Shown: piece by piece, positions 10,465 to 19,264 of the stretch
Position numbering within the stretch: the stretch's first letter is position 1
Layout of the letters: each line of letters begins with the position of its first letter
Source: a virus
Direction: 5' to 3' (one strand)
Virus record (IMG/VR): IMGVR_UViG_3300027708_000026
Location: 80,908 to 144,907 of that record
DNA: 64,000 nucleotides
Translations under genes and position numbers: made by a program
The notes under the pieces: generated by a model
Databases searched by the model: none
What the model saw: the letters and a program-made list of their open reading frames with translations, nothing else
What the model was told of the DNA's origin: nothing

Positions 10465-10910
10465 TTAGTTTTAAAAATATCTAATAAAACTTCTAATTTA
10501 GCCTTGACGACTTTATTGTTAAGGCTATTTTTTACGCCCTGATGAAGTGGTTTGGGCCAGCAGTCATAATTACACCATGCGTATCCGCTATGTTCAAAAT
10601 TTAATACAGGGATAAACTCTTTTTCCACGATTAGAACATAGGTATTGTACTGGAAATTATTGTCATTGGATATAAAGAGTTCTAGGGGAATGACCTTTTT
10701 TATTTTAGGTGTAGCACCAACTTCTTCCTGAATTTCTCGATACAGTGAATCTACTACAGTAGTATCAGTGGGTTCTTTTTTGCCGCCCACTAGTCCCCAA
10801 GTGCCTAAAGTTTTTTCGTGTGTACGCATCAGCAGTAAAAATCTGCGGGTATCTTCGGCTAAAAATAATCCGCCACTGCAAATGATTTGATTTATAGGAC
10901 TAAACGCCAT
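10461..10910 (-). CDS. NUDIX hydrolase
   Basis: 149 residues from the ATG at 10910; a TTG two codons upstream is possible. NUDIX enzymes hydrolyse nucleoside diphosphates linked to another group. The motif is recognisable as GGKKEPTD followed by YREIQEEVGA, with the REIQEEVG half canonical. Between the two halves one residue is inserted, and the usual first glutamate is replaced by Asp or Thr, so activity or metal binding may differ. T4 encodes a NUDIX enzyme (NudE) elsewhere. Here the gene is third in a minus-strand run with gp14 and gp15, and its start lies inside the gp15 coding end, implying translational coupling. The substrate cannot be told from sequence. Confidence 0.8.
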   Translation of the reverse strand: MAFSPINQIICSGGLFLAEDTRRFLLLMRTHEKTLGTWGLVGGKKEPTDTTVVDSLYREIQEEVGATPKIKKVIPLELFISNDNNFQYNTYVLIVEKEFIPVLNFEHSGYAWCNYDCWPKPLHQGVKNSLNNKVVKAKLEVLLDIFKTN

Positions 10911-12277
10911 GACCAATTACTATACAATCCTTCAAAACTCTTACTCCAATTTCCGTTATCCCACTTATACTGGATACCTGTATATGAATTAGTTATGTAG
11001 GTTGTTGTGTCAACTGATGAAGAACTGAATATTACAGACCAATCAGTTCCGTTGTATTCAATAATATCGTTAGCATAAGCAATGAAGTCAGTACCGGTAC
11101 TATTTTTCCAAGCAGTAGGCCCACTGTAGTTGGGTAATGCATGATCCGGATTTATGTCTTCCAATATTAGATATCTTGTGCCGCTGACTTTACCAGATGG
11201 ATTGAATGTGTCTGGGTTAATGATAGCATCAACCGTGCCACGGCCATTAATTACATCATTGCCGGGAATAGTATCAACATCGAAGGTCAACATCATTTGC
11301 GTTTCGTTGTTTGGGTCAAGTCTCATAAATGCGACGATTTCATTACCGTTAGGTGTAGTTAACCGTAACTGGCTTAATCCGGCAGTGAATTTTCCTGGAT
11401 ATCTATCTAAAATAGCCAACCAAGATACTGGTGGTTGATTGACATCATCCCCCTGTGACTCATACGATAACGCTTCTAACTTTGCAACACCGTTCAATAC
11501 CAGCAAATTAAAGTTATTAAGAGTGACCACTACTTCAGTAGTTGGCTCAGTAAATATTTGGGCAGCATATCCAGATTTTAAATCATCGAGAGCAGTGTCA
11601 GTAGTGATGGGTAAAAACACATTAGTGATAATTTTAGTGATCACATTCATCTGTTTGACCTTGGCCGGCGGTGTGATCCAAACTGGAGCCTCAAATATTA
11701 GGCTGGCAATTTCCAAGTTTTCATCCATGCCTTGCGGAACAGTCCTAGTACTCCACTGACCCTGATCTGTCAGCGACAGCATACTTAAACTGGTCCAGTC
11801 GATATAGTTGTCAGTAGTCTGTAGATCTAAAGCAGGATTAAAAATATAAGCAATCTGTTCTACTATCTGAAATTTTTGATCGCTGTTCATGGTCCATATA
11901 TCTGCAGAGAATGTTATTTTATATGGACTAGGCATGATACGCTCTACAGTATAATTGCCGCCCTGTGTATTAAGTAAATTTCCGTTGGCATCAACATCGC
12001 GTTCTCTTATCTGAACCTTACTGACAAAAGTAGGATCTTGTAATCTAGAACGATCGTATCTAAAATCTTTTATATAACAGGCAATAAATGGTGCAGACGA
12101 TAGGACATTTTCGCTGCCTTTCTTCAATATTTGTGCAGTCTGTCTACTGAGATCTCCGTACCTAACTGGAATTTGTATTAAGTTTCCCTTGCCGTCCTTG
12201 TAGCTAAAGTTACTCATGACTCGTATAAACTGAGTCACGTACCTTCTTATTTGACCGTCGTAAAAATAATCACTCAT
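10892..12277 (-). CDS. 15: Tail sheath stabiliser and completion protein gp15
   Basis: 461 residues. The first 270 or so follow T4 gp15 closely: YFYDGQIRRYVTQFIRVMSN at the N-terminus, IQIPVRYGDLSRQ, then PSPYKITFSADIWTMNSDQK with FQIVEQIAYIFNPALD, and a FEAPVWITPPAKV block. gp15 forms the ring that caps the contractile tail at the neck and joins it to gp14/gp13. T4 gp15 is about 272 residues; here roughly 190 extra residues form a C-terminal extension ending WNTGNW-like repeats (YKWDNGNWSKSFEGLYSNW), perhaps a neck decoration. The start at 12277 is one base after the gp14 stop, so the two are one transcript on the minus strand. Confidence 0.85.
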   Translation of the reverse strand: MSDYFYDGQIRRYVTQFIRVMSNFSYKDGKGNLIQIPVRYGDLSRQTAQILKKGSENVLSSAPFIACYIKDFRYDRSRLQDPTFVSKVQIRERDVDANGNLLNTQGGNYTVERIMPSPYKITFSADIWTMNSDQKFQIVEQIAYIFNPALDLQTTDNYIDWTSLSMLSLTDQGQWSTRTVPQGMDENLEIASLIFEAPVWITPPAKVKQMNVITKIITNVFLPITTDTALDDLKSGYAAQIFTEPTTEVVVTLNNFNLLVLNGVAKLEALSYESQGDDVNQPPVSWLAILDRYPGKFTAGLSQLRLTTPNGNEIVAFMRLDPNNETQMMLTFDVDTIPGNDVINGRGTVDAIINPDTFNPSGKVSGTRYLILEDINPDHALPNYSGPTAWKNSTGTDFIAYANDIIEYNGTDWSVIFSSSSVDTTTYITNSYTGIQYKWDNGNWSKSFEGLYSNWSWRLVL

Positions 12278-12278
12278 A

Positions 12279-13493
12279 TTAGTTGTCCGCGTTGGGTTTT
12301 AAGGCTTTGCTCAATGCTTGGCGTTCATTTATAATCTTACCGCCCACTGTTGATGTTGTATTATTGTTAATGAAGCCAGTTTTTTGAGTTTTTCTAACCT
12401 GGGCACCCATTGTTATTGCAGCATAGTCATTAGCACCGGTGTTATCCATGGTCATCCTAACATTTTGTTCAAACATTTTCCAGTGTGTGCCTTCATATCT
12501 GAATAGTCTATTAGGCAAGTAGTCAGTACGCAAATAAAACTGTCCGTTCAAAGGGCTTGGTGGAAACGTAATACCTTGACTGAACGGAGAACCATTTGCA
12601 GGTATCCCGTCACCAGTTAGATAGCCTACATATAAATCTCTAGAAGGACTTTGTAATACAATACTGGCATCGAATGTGGCATTGTCAATGCTAACATCCA
12701 TTCTATCATCAGATACATCAGCAATATTCATCAGCCCGTCATCTTTTAAAGGTAACACATAATATCCTGTGGTATCATATCCGCTTTTTGGTGCATCCAG
12801 CTCTGCCTGTGCGATGACCTGATTATTAATCTCAATACTTTTAGAATAGGTACTGAGTAAATCTCTGAGTGTGCTTCCATCTCCGTTACCGCTATCAACA
12901 TCTAGAATCTCTGCAAATTCTTGGCTATCAACTAGTGGTGAACATTTTGCTTTTAATAAATGAGGATACCAAGTAGGGCTAAATCCCGCTGCCGGCCTAG
13001 TTACTTCCTGTACTACATAAAATCTTTTTAGAGCTGTAATATTATTCTGATCTAATCCATAGTCATCTTGCAAGTGTGGCAACTCCAACACATCTCCAGC
13101 CATGAGTTTTCGACTGAGTGCATCAACACTAGTTTTTATATGGAAATGCATCATGATATTATCGTTATTCAGCATTATGCCAAACTGTGTGAGATTGAAA
13201 TCTAAATCCTGCATGGTATAAATTCCACGAATTATGTACACATCGGGATCATATTTCCTATCTCGATTCTCCATCAATAATACATCTTGGATACCTAATT
13301 CTGGAACAGTATTTCCGCTAGTATTAGGTTGAGCAGGTGAGGCTTCTCCCCCAACTTCGTCTGGGCTAACTGGACCTAAATATTTGTGGACATATATATC
13401 AGTGCCGCCAACTTGGAATTGTTCACCGATTATTCTATCTATGAATTTAAAATCATTGCCCTTTTCGGGTTTGTATAAACTGAGTCTTGGCAT
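12279..13493 (-). CDS. 14: Neck protein gp14
   Basis: 404 residues, longer than T4 gp14 (256). Recognised by the block TQFGIMLNNDNIMMHFHIKT, then LSRKLMAGDVLELPHL and FYVVQEVTRP, which match the gp14 pattern (MTVNDEMTMTI, GDLIYFP, FEINWVE). gp14 sits with gp13 at the head-tail junction. The extra length is mainly C-terminal, with a segment (FYLRTDYLPNRLFRYEGTHW) like those in virion proteins that describe decorated surfaces. It is transcribed leftward, away from gp13, from a late promoter at 13502-13507 whose TAAATA ends eight bases before the ATG. In T4, genes 13 to 19 run in one direction, so this is an inverted block. Confidence 0.75.
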   Translation of the reverse strand: MPRLSLYKPEKGNDFKFIDRIIGEQFQVGGTDIYVHKYLGPVSPDEVGGEASPAQPNTSGNTVPELGIQDVLLMENRDRKYDPDVYIIRGIYTMQDLDFNLTQFGIMLNNDNIMMHFHIKTSVDALSRKLMAGDVLELPHLQDDYGLDQNNITALKRFYVVQEVTRPAAGFSPTWYPHLLKAKCSPLVDSQEFAEILDVDSGNGDGSTLRDLLSTYSKSIEINNQVIAQAELDAPKSGYDTTGYYVLPLKDDGLMNIADVSDDRMDVSIDNATFDASIVLQSPSRDLYVGYLTGDGIPANGSPFSQGITFPPSPLNGQFYLRTDYLPNRLFRYEGTHWKMFEQNVRMTMDNTGANDYAAITMGAQVRKTQKTGFINNNTTSTVGGKIINERQALSKALKPNADN

Positions 13494-13501
13494 AGTACTT
13501 G

Positions 13502-13507
13502 TATTTA
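13502..13507 (-). promoter_or_regulatory. Late promoter for gp14-gp15-NUDIX
   Basis: Reverse-strand TAAATA (TTAAATACA), eight bases before the gp14 ATG. There is no room for a ribosome site, so the mRNA would have a leader of two to three bases at most. Confidence 0.65.
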
Positions 13508-13509
13508 AC

Positions 13510-13515
13510 TAAATA
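13510..13515 (+). promoter_or_regulatory. Late promoter for gp13, leaderless spacing
   Basis: TAAATA followed by five bases and then the ATG at 13521. With the usual T4 late distance, transcription starts at about the A of the ATG. It is two bases from the opposing late motif. Confidence 0.7.
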
Positions 13516-13520
13516 ATCGT

Positions 13521-14279
13521 ATGACTGATACCGAAACCGCCCGACAAATAATCGTAGAATATGTTAAAACCATGCTAGGGTCTGGCATGATTGACGTGGA
13601 ATTAGACCCAGTTCATTACAATGTTGCTATTGATAAGTCACTAGCAAAATATCGCCAACGCAGTAGCAATGCTGTAGAGGAAAGTTTTGGATTTTTGACC
13701 CTAAACACCGATAATAATGAATATGTAATGCCCAAAGAAGTTGTCGAAGTTAGACAGCTATTTCGCAGAAGCATTGGCAGCAGAACTGGTGGGGGAGACG
13801 GCGGCAGTTTGTTCGAGCCATTTAACCTAGCCTATAGTAATACATATTTGTTAGCTTCTACTAATATGGGCGGCCTTGCAACTTATTATGCATTTGCCAG
13901 CTATCAAAAACAAGTCGGAAAAATGTTTGGCGGTGAGATCAATTTCACTTACAATAAAACCAGTAAAGTATTGAATATAATGCAACGCCCTAGAGCGGGT
14001 GAAGAAGTGCTAGTTTGGATGTACAACTATCGTCCAGATTTTAATCTGTTGGATGATATGTATGCCGGACAGTGGATCAAAGATTATGCTTTGGCCAATG
14101 CTAAGGTAATCCTAGGCGAAGCAAGGGAGAAATTTGGGACTATTGCTAGCCCACAAGGCGGAACACAGTTAAATGGCACCACCTTGAAAACCGAAGGCAA
14201 AGCTGAAATGGAAATTTTAGAGCAAGATCTAATCAATTACAAAGAGGGCGGAACACCGCTAACCTGGGTAACTGGATAA
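13521..14279 (+). CDS. 13: Neck protein gp13
   Basis: 252 residues (T4 gp13 is 309). Family features are an early YVKTMLGSGMIDVELDPVHY segment, VMPKEVVEVRQLFRRS, IMQRPRAGEEVLVWMYNYRP, and the terminal block LINYKEGGTPLTWVTG. gp13 and gp14 close the filled head and provide the docking site for the tail. The promoter leaves essentially no 5' leader and no Shine-Dalgarno sequence is present. It is divergent from gp14, with only 27 bases between the two start codons. Confidence 0.85.
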   Translation: MTDTETARQIIVEYVKTMLGSGMIDVELDPVHYNVAIDKSLAKYRQRSSNAVEESFGFLTLNTDNNEYVMPKEVVEVRQLFRRSIGSRTGGGDGGSLFEPFNLAYSNTYLLASTNMGGLATYYAFASYQKQVGKMFGGEINFTYNKTSKVLNIMQRPRAGEEVLVWMYNYRPDFNLLDDMYAGQWIKDYALANAKVILGEAREKFGTIASPQGGTQLNGTTLKTEGKAEMEILEQDLINYKEGGTPLTWVTG

Positions 14280-14282
14280 AGG

Positions 14283-14311
14283 TTGACTTACAGGCAAAGA
14301 TCCTGTAGACT
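14283..14311 (+). promoter_or_regulatory. Sigma70-type promoter with leaderless spacing
   Basis: TTGACT, 17-base spacer, TAGACT, then six bases to the ATG at 14318. No ribosome site fits between the predicted start of transcription and the ATG. Confidence 0.6.
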
Positions 14312-14317
14312 TTATCT

Positions 14318-15091
14318 ATGCGTCAAATTGAAGTATTCTATCATGTATTAATCCCTTCAGATATAAGGGCAGCTCATTGGCCCTGGTTGATAGATTTGCA
14401 ATTATCTTTGATAAGAGATAGTCAGTTGTCATCTATTGCTAAAATTAACATGGCCATTACAATGCCCAAGCATTGGGCATTTATTCATTCACCCTCATTA
14501 ACTTTTAGAAAAAACAAAGAGATAACTGCTGAAATTAGTTTTGAACACAAAGTCAGAGAATATATAAATCTAAGATATCCATTTGTTAGCATATTAGACA
14601 TTCGTGACAGTGGGGAACCTAATTTATGTGAGGGTCAGACGCTAAAACTATTATGGGATAGGTGCAATGATGTCGATGTAGATGTGCTCTACATTCACGG
14701 TAAAGGAGTAATTAGTTCATCCGCACCTGTAGCAAATTGGCGAGATATTCTAAACCATTATTTTATTACTAAATGGCCCAAAGCTATCGTAAATTTATCC
14801 CATTCAGATGTAGTGGGTATTAGAGATGCCACTCCGGAGACTGAAAGACTCATGACCAGCGGTAATTTTTGGTGGTCAAAATCTAGTCATATTCGAACTC
14901 TACCTGACCCAACCCAATCACAGCATTACATGTCAGACCCAGTATTTCATCCCGGCGGTCCAAGTTACAGATGGGCTATGGAATATTGGGTTAGATTAAA
15001 CGATCCATCGTTTCATTGTTTAGTAGATACTAAAACTTGTCATTTTGATGATTATTGCTTCTTGGAAGATTTATTAAAATTAAATCCTTGA
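14318..15091 (+). CDS. Putative glycosyltransferase-like protein
   Basis: 257 residues, soluble. The central VLYIHGKGVISS, the W...HYFITKWPKAI helix, the SHSDVVGIRD strand and SGNFWWSKSSHIRTLPDP resemble a group of viral and bacterial glycosyltransferase-like proteins that have HxKG and GNFWW motifs; the later MEYWVRLNDPS fits the same pattern. This is recognition by motif pattern, not by a match I could run, and the sugar donor and acceptor are unknown. It has its own sigma70-type promoter with no leader, so it is probably expressed early, unlike the late neck genes beside it. An early phage transferase could modify host or phage DNA or surface glycans. Confidence 0.5.
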   Translation: MRQIEVFYHVLIPSDIRAAHWPWLIDLQLSLIRDSQLSSIAKINMAITMPKHWAFIHSPSLTFRKNKEITAEISFEHKVREYINLRYPFVSILDIRDSGEPNLCEGQTLKLLWDRCNDVDVDVLYIHGKGVISSSAPVANWRDILNHYFITKWPKAIVNLSHSDVVGIRDATPETERLMTSGNFWWSKSSHIRTLPDPTQSQHYMSDPVFHPGGPSYRWAMEYWVRLNDPSFHCLVDTKTCHFDDYCFLEDLLKLNP

Positions 15092-15116
15092 CACTGTAAT
15101 TTGATTGTAATAAACT
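15088..15116 (+). promoter_or_regulatory. Sigma70-type promoter for the dNMP kinase gene
   Basis: TTGACA, 17-base spacer, TAAACT. It overlaps the preceding stop codon. A leader of about 15 bases with TCAGGAGAG precedes the ATG at 15137. Confidence 0.65.
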
Positions 15117-15136
15117 AATACTGTTCAGGAGAGATT

Positions 15137-15787
15137 ATGATTATCGGAGTTTGTGGGTTTATTGGTTCGGGAAAAGATACTGTGGCAGACTATCTAACTA
15201 ACTTTCACGGTTTTAGACGAGAGAGTTTTGCTAATAGTCTCAAAGATGCAGTGGCGCATGTATTTGGTTGGGATAGGACCATGTTAGAAGGGCGTACTAA
15301 ACAAGCTCGTGAATGGCGAGAACAATTGGACCTGTGGTGGAGTGAACGATTGGGAATACCTGAACTAACTCCACGTTGGGTGCTACAAAATTGGGGTACA
15401 GAGGTTTGTCGCAAAGGATTCCACGATGATATCTGGATTGCCAGTTTAGAAAACAAATTGCGTAACAGCAAAGACGATATTGTTATTAGTGATTGTCGCT
15501 TTCCTAATGAGATTAAATCCATTAAAAATGCTGGTGGAATAGTAGTTCGCGTAATACGTGGGCCGGAGCCCAAATGGTATGATGCGGCATTAAGTGCGAA
15601 TAAAGGTGAACAAGGTAACACTTCCTGGTCCCTAAGTAAGAAGAAATTAGAACAACTCAAAATACACGCCAGTGAAACTGCTTGGGTTGGTACTAAATTT
15701 GATGCGATATTAGACAATAATCATAGCATTGATGACCTATATGCCCAAGTTATAAGTCTGGTACCAAATCCCCTTGCCGCCACTTGA
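15137..15787 (+). CDS. 1: Deoxynucleoside monophosphate kinase (T4 gp1-like)
   Basis: 216 residues (T4 gp1 is 241). A P-loop GFIGSGKDT at residues 7-15 opens the protein, followed by RESFANSLKDAVAHVFGWDR, TPRWVLQNWGTEVCR and the DDIVISDCRFPNEI strand, all typical of phage dNMP kinases. The enzyme phosphorylates dNMPs to dNDPs with ATP for phage DNA synthesis, recycling nucleotides from degraded host DNA. A sigma70-type promoter and good ribosome site (AGGAGAG) suggest early expression. Its 3' end overlaps the convergent small zinc-protein gene by 38 bases. Confidence 0.85.
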   Translation: MIIGVCGFIGSGKDTVADYLTNFHGFRRESFANSLKDAVAHVFGWDRTMLEGRTKQAREWREQLDLWWSERLGIPELTPRWVLQNWGTEVCRKGFHDDIWIASLENKLRNSKDDIVISDCRFPNEIKSIKNAGGIVVRVIRGPEPKWYDAALSANKGEQGNTSWSLSKKKLEQLKIHASETAWVGTKFDAILDNNHSIDDLYAQVISLVPNPLAAT

Positions 15788-16085
15788 CGCCATCCTTGTG
15801 TAATGTGCGTTGACAGTTGGCACATATCGTCTTTAGATTTGAATGACGGTGGTTTGTTAAATTGCCGTCGATGTAAAACACATTAAACTGCTCGGGAAAT
15901 TTCGAAGTAAAACTGCACTTTTCACAAGTTAATTTTTTCTTGTATCCAGCCAAGGCCCATAGGGGCCTTGTTTCTTTTCTACCCTTGCTACAATGGTCGC
16001 ATTTGGACCTATAAAAAGGCAGTCCTTCCTTATAGTAGTTAATAGCTGCCGGTCTCTGTCCACATTCTTTACATAATTTTCTCAT
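15750..16085 (-). CDS. Small Cys-rich, HNH-like zinc protein
   Basis: 111 residues from the ATG at 16085 (MRKLCKECGQRPAAINYYKEG). Two CxxC pairs near the N-terminus, a further CEKCSF pair, FYIDGNLTNHRHSNLKTICANC and the ending KWRQGDLVPDL suggest a zinc-ribbon or degenerate HNH nuclease fold. A small protein with the same layout and WRQGDLVPD ending is conserved in T4-like cyanophages; its function is not known to me. The frame stays open upstream to an ATG at 16187, but that would cover the gp18 promoter and ribosome site, so the shorter start with AAAGGGCGGAT in front is preferred. It is convergent to dNMP kinase and divergent from gp18. Confidence 0.65.
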   Translation of the reverse strand: MRKLCKECGQRPAAINYYKEGLPFYRSKCDHCSKGRKETRPLWALAGYKKKLTCEKCSFTSKFPEQFNVFYIDGNLTNHRHSNLKTICANCQRTLHKDGVKWRQGDLVPDL

Positions 16086-16147
16086 ATCCGCCCTTTTTGG
16101 TACCTTTTCATACCAGTATTTAACCGCTATTTTTTTGGGTATACTGC

Positions 16148-16153
16148 TAAATA
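16148..16153 (+). promoter_or_regulatory. Late promoter for tail sheath gp18
   Basis: TAAATA in GCTAAATAAAA, 32 bases before the ATG at 16186. The leader holds a strong TTAAGGAGA ribosome site, unlike many other late genes here. Confidence 0.65.
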
Positions 16154-16185
16154 AAACAAAGTAATCCATTAAGGAGATTTTACTC

Positions 16186-19100
16186 ATGGCAAATTTAAGT
16201 TCACCAGGAATTCAAGTTAAAGTTATCGACGAGAGTTTTTATACTCCTGCTGCGCCTGGAAGCACACCGCTTATTTTCATTGCGTCGGCTGAAAATAAAT
16301 CCAATGCATCCGCGACTGGTACTGCACAAGGTACGCTAAAAGCCAATGCGGGATCTGTGTATGTAATCACAAGTCAACGAGACTTAACAAATACTTTCGG
16401 AAGTCCAACTTTCCAAGCAGACAATTCCGGAAATCCAATACACGGCGACGAAAGAAACGAATACGGCTTACAAGCTGCTTATAGTCTGCTAGGCATTAGT
16501 TCACGTGCGTATGTAACACGTGCCGATGTAGACTTGGCACAATTGGTTCCAACATCGGTGATTCCTACAGGTACACCAGAAGCAGGTGCTTACTGGATCG
16601 TTCCTAGTCAAAGCAAGTTTGGAATCAATGTTTGGTCCACTGCAACTAGCCAATTTACGCTAGCAACTCCACTAATTATCAATGATGATAATATGGATAC
16701 AGCGATGAATGCTCTTGCTACAGCTCCAGCAGATGCATTTGGTCAACAAGGCGATTATGCAGTAGTTGTAACAAAATACAACGGCTGGGACTCAACACCC
16801 AACGCAGTCTATTATAAAACTACAGCAGGAACAAATTCTTGGGTAGCAGTTGAGGGCGGATTTGATGGCGGCAAACAGGTAAAAATGTCCGCACACACTG
16901 ACTACCCAGATTTCACTGCAAGTGGAACTTCTGCAAAAACTGGCAGTGTTTGGATTAAAACAACTAGTCCCGGCAATGGAGCAAATTGGACTGTAAAATT
17001 CTATAATGGTGGTACTAAATCATGGACTACGAAACTAGCACCAATTTATAACAGCACCGTACAAGCCCTTTACTCATATGATTCTGCTGGCGGCGGCGCA
17101 AACATTGCAACTGGCACACTATTCGTAGAATCGGATCCCGATCACTACGGAATCACCACTGCCACAAATGCTGCCGCAGAGTTCCGTGTTTGGAGATATA
17201 ATGGAGCAGGATCTACCAGTATCACTGGTGCTGCATCAAACACTATCAGCTCTAGTACAGCGTCAACATTCTATATCAGAGAAACAGTCAAAGGCAGCAA
17301 TGCATGGGGTACTACAAAACTAGTGACTGTAGCTGCTGATCCATTAAACCCAATAGCTGCTGGCGTTCCAGCAGCATTGAGCGCAGCTGGACTCACTAAC
17401 GTGACTGGATCATTTGATGCTGTTACTAAAGAATTGACAATCAAACATAAAACAGGCGGTGATTTTGAATTGGCTGCGGGAACAGGTCCAGGAACATTTA
17501 CAGCATTGGGATTCAGTGCTCACACATATGACCCAGCAACGGAGATGTCCAGCGGTATTACAAATCTCTATACTGCACCTAAAGCTGACTACAGTGGCCG
17601 AGCGTTTGATTTTATTGCATCTAGCTGGATGCCGTTAGACTATCATTCAACTGGAACTACACCATCAACGACCCCAGCTGATGGAAGACTGTGGTTCGAC
17701 AGCGATATAAAATCAGTGGATATCATGTATCACGACGGCAGCAAGTGGGTTGGCTATAGGAATCAATTTCCTGCTGCTGATCCAAACGGACCTATTATCT
17801 CCGCAACTGCTCCGCCAAAGATTGGTGGACAGAGTGATGGCACCGATCTAGTAACTGGTGATATTTGGATCAGCACAGAAAACGCAGACAATTATGGTCA
17901 GGACATTTATGTATGGGACGGTGTCACAAACGAATGGGTTAAACAGGATCCAACTGATAACCATAGTCCAAATGGATGGGTATTTGCAGATGCTCGATGG
18001 AGTGGTGCAGGTGATGATATAGTTCCTGATTCTACGAAAAAATTGTTAACATACAATTATGTAGATCCAGATGCTCCCGATCCTGCACTATATCCACGTG
18101 GTACACGCTTATGGAATACACGCCGTAGCGGTAACAACGTCAAGCAGTATCATAGATCATATATTGATAAAATGGCCACTAACCCACGCATGGGCGATGC
18201 GAGCATGAGTGGATATTTTGCAGATCGTTGGGTATCTGTCCACAACCGTAAAGAAGACGGATCAGGCAATTTTGGTCGTTATTCTCAACGTGCTCAGATT
18301 ATCGCAGCATTCAAGTCATTAATTGATACTAATAGTGCTATCCGTGATACTGAAACACTGAGATTTAATCTAATTGCTTGCCCTGGATATCCAGAGGCGA
18401 TCGCTAACATGGTCAATTTCAATACAGACATTGGACAGACAGCATTTGTTATTGGAGATACACCGTTTAGATTATCACCAACAGGTACTGCATTAAGTGC
18501 ATGGTCAAACAATTCAAACAATGCATTAGACAATGGAGATATTGGCACTGTCACTGCCGACAGTTATTTGGCATTATTCTATCCAAGCGGTTTCACAAAT
18601 GACAACACTGGAAAGAACATTGTTGTTCCTCCAAGTCACATGATGTTGAGCACTATGATCAATAGTGACAGTCTAAGCTACGAATGGTTTGCTCCGGCAG
18701 GTATCCGTAGAGGTGGCATTATCAATGCAACATCTGTAGGCTATATCAATGACATGGGTGAATTCCAAAAAGTAAGTTTATATCAAGGTTTAAGAGATGT
18801 ATGCTCACAGGTTAAATTAAATCCACTATCTACTATGGTGGGTGTTGGAACAATTAACATGGGTCAGTACACAAGGTCAGCTGGTGCAAGTGCATTAGAT
18901 AGAATCAATGTTTCTAGACTAGTAGCATATCTACGCAGACAACTAAACGTATTGGCTAAACCATACTTGTTCGAACCTAACGACACAGCAACTCGTAATG
19001 AAATACGTGGTGCCGTTGAAAGTCTACTATTAGAGCTAGTTGGTCAACGAGCACTAAATGACTTCGTTGTAGTATGCGACACTTCAAACAATACTCCTGC

Positions 19101-19248
19101 AAGAATTGATAGAAGCGAGTTATACGTGGATATTGCTATTGAGCCAGTTAAGGCAGTGGAATTCATTTACATTCCATTGCGCATACTTAACACAGGCGCA
19201 ATAGCATCTGGTAATTTGGGAGCAGGTTTCCCAGGTTCAACTAATTAA
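16186..19248 (+). CDS. 18: Tail sheath protein gp18
   Basis: 1020 residues, much longer than T4 gp18 (659). The N-terminal MANLSSPGIQVKVIDESFYT and the C-terminal third (FNLIACPGYPEAIANMVN, FYPSGFTNDN, PPSHMMLSTMINSD, FAPAGIRRGGI, NPLSTMVGVGTINMGQYTR, RINVSRLVAYLRRQL) are characteristic of myovirus sheaths. The added length is a large middle insertion (about residues 130-640) rich in Ser, Thr and Gly, expected on the outer face of the sheath and with WRYNGAG/YWIVPSQ patterns found in phage surface proteins. The sheath contracts around the tube to drive DNA injection. Very strong ribosome site and late promoter fit its high copy number. Confidence 0.93.
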   Translation: MANLSSPGIQVKVIDESFYTPAAPGSTPLIFIASAENKSNASATGTAQGTLKANAGSVYVITSQRDLTNTFGSPTFQADNSGNPIHGDERNEYGLQAAYSLLGISSRAYVTRADVDLAQLVPTSVIPTGTPEAGAYWIVPSQSKFGINVWSTATSQFTLATPLIINDDNMDTAMNALATAPADAFGQQGDYAVVVTKYNGWDSTPNAVYYKTTAGTNSWVAVEGGFDGGKQVKMSAHTDYPDFTASGTSAKTGSVWIKTTSPGNGANWTVKFYNGGTKSWTTKLAPIYNSTVQALYSYDSAGGGANIATGTLFVESDPDHYGITTATNAAAEFRVWRYNGAGSTSITGAASNTISSSTASTFYIRETVKGSNAWGTTKLVTVAADPLNPIAAGVPAALSAAGLTNVTGSFDAVTKELTIKHKTGGDFELAAGTGPGTFTALGFSAHTYDPATEMSSGITNLYTAPKADYSGRAFDFIASSWMPLDYHSTGTTPSTTPADGRLWFDSDIKSVDIMYHDGSKWVGYRNQFPAADPNGPIISATAPPKIGGQSDGTDLVTGDIWISTENADNYGQDIYVWDGVTNEWVKQDPTDNHSPNGWVFADARWSGAGDDIVPDSTKKLLTYNYVDPDAPDPALYPRGTRLWNTRRSGNNVKQYHRSYIDKMATNPRMGDASMSGYFADRWVSVHNRKEDGSGNFGRYSQRAQIIAAFKSLIDTNSAIRDTETLRFNLIACPGYPEAIANMVNFNTDIGQTAFVIGDTPFRLSPTGTALSAWSNNSNNALDNGDIGTVTADSYLALFYPSGFTNDNTGKNIVVPPSHMMLSTMINSDSLSYEWFAPAGIRRGGIINATSVGYINDMGEFQKVSLYQGLRDVCSQVKLNPLSTMVGVGTINMGQYTRSAGASALDRINVSRLVAYLRRQLNVLAKPYLFEPNDTATRNEIRGAVESLLLELVGQRALNDFVVVCDTSNNTPARIDRSELYVDIAIEPVKAVEFIYIPLRILNTGAIASGNLGAGFPGSTN

Positions 19249-19264
19249 TCAAGGGAGCATTTAA

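Noticed and set aside
16086-16187. Longer N-terminus (to 16187) for the small zinc protein
   Set aside because: It would cover the gp18 late promoter and ribosome site, and the extra residues match nothing; the ATG at 16085 starts the conserved MRKLC.ECG.
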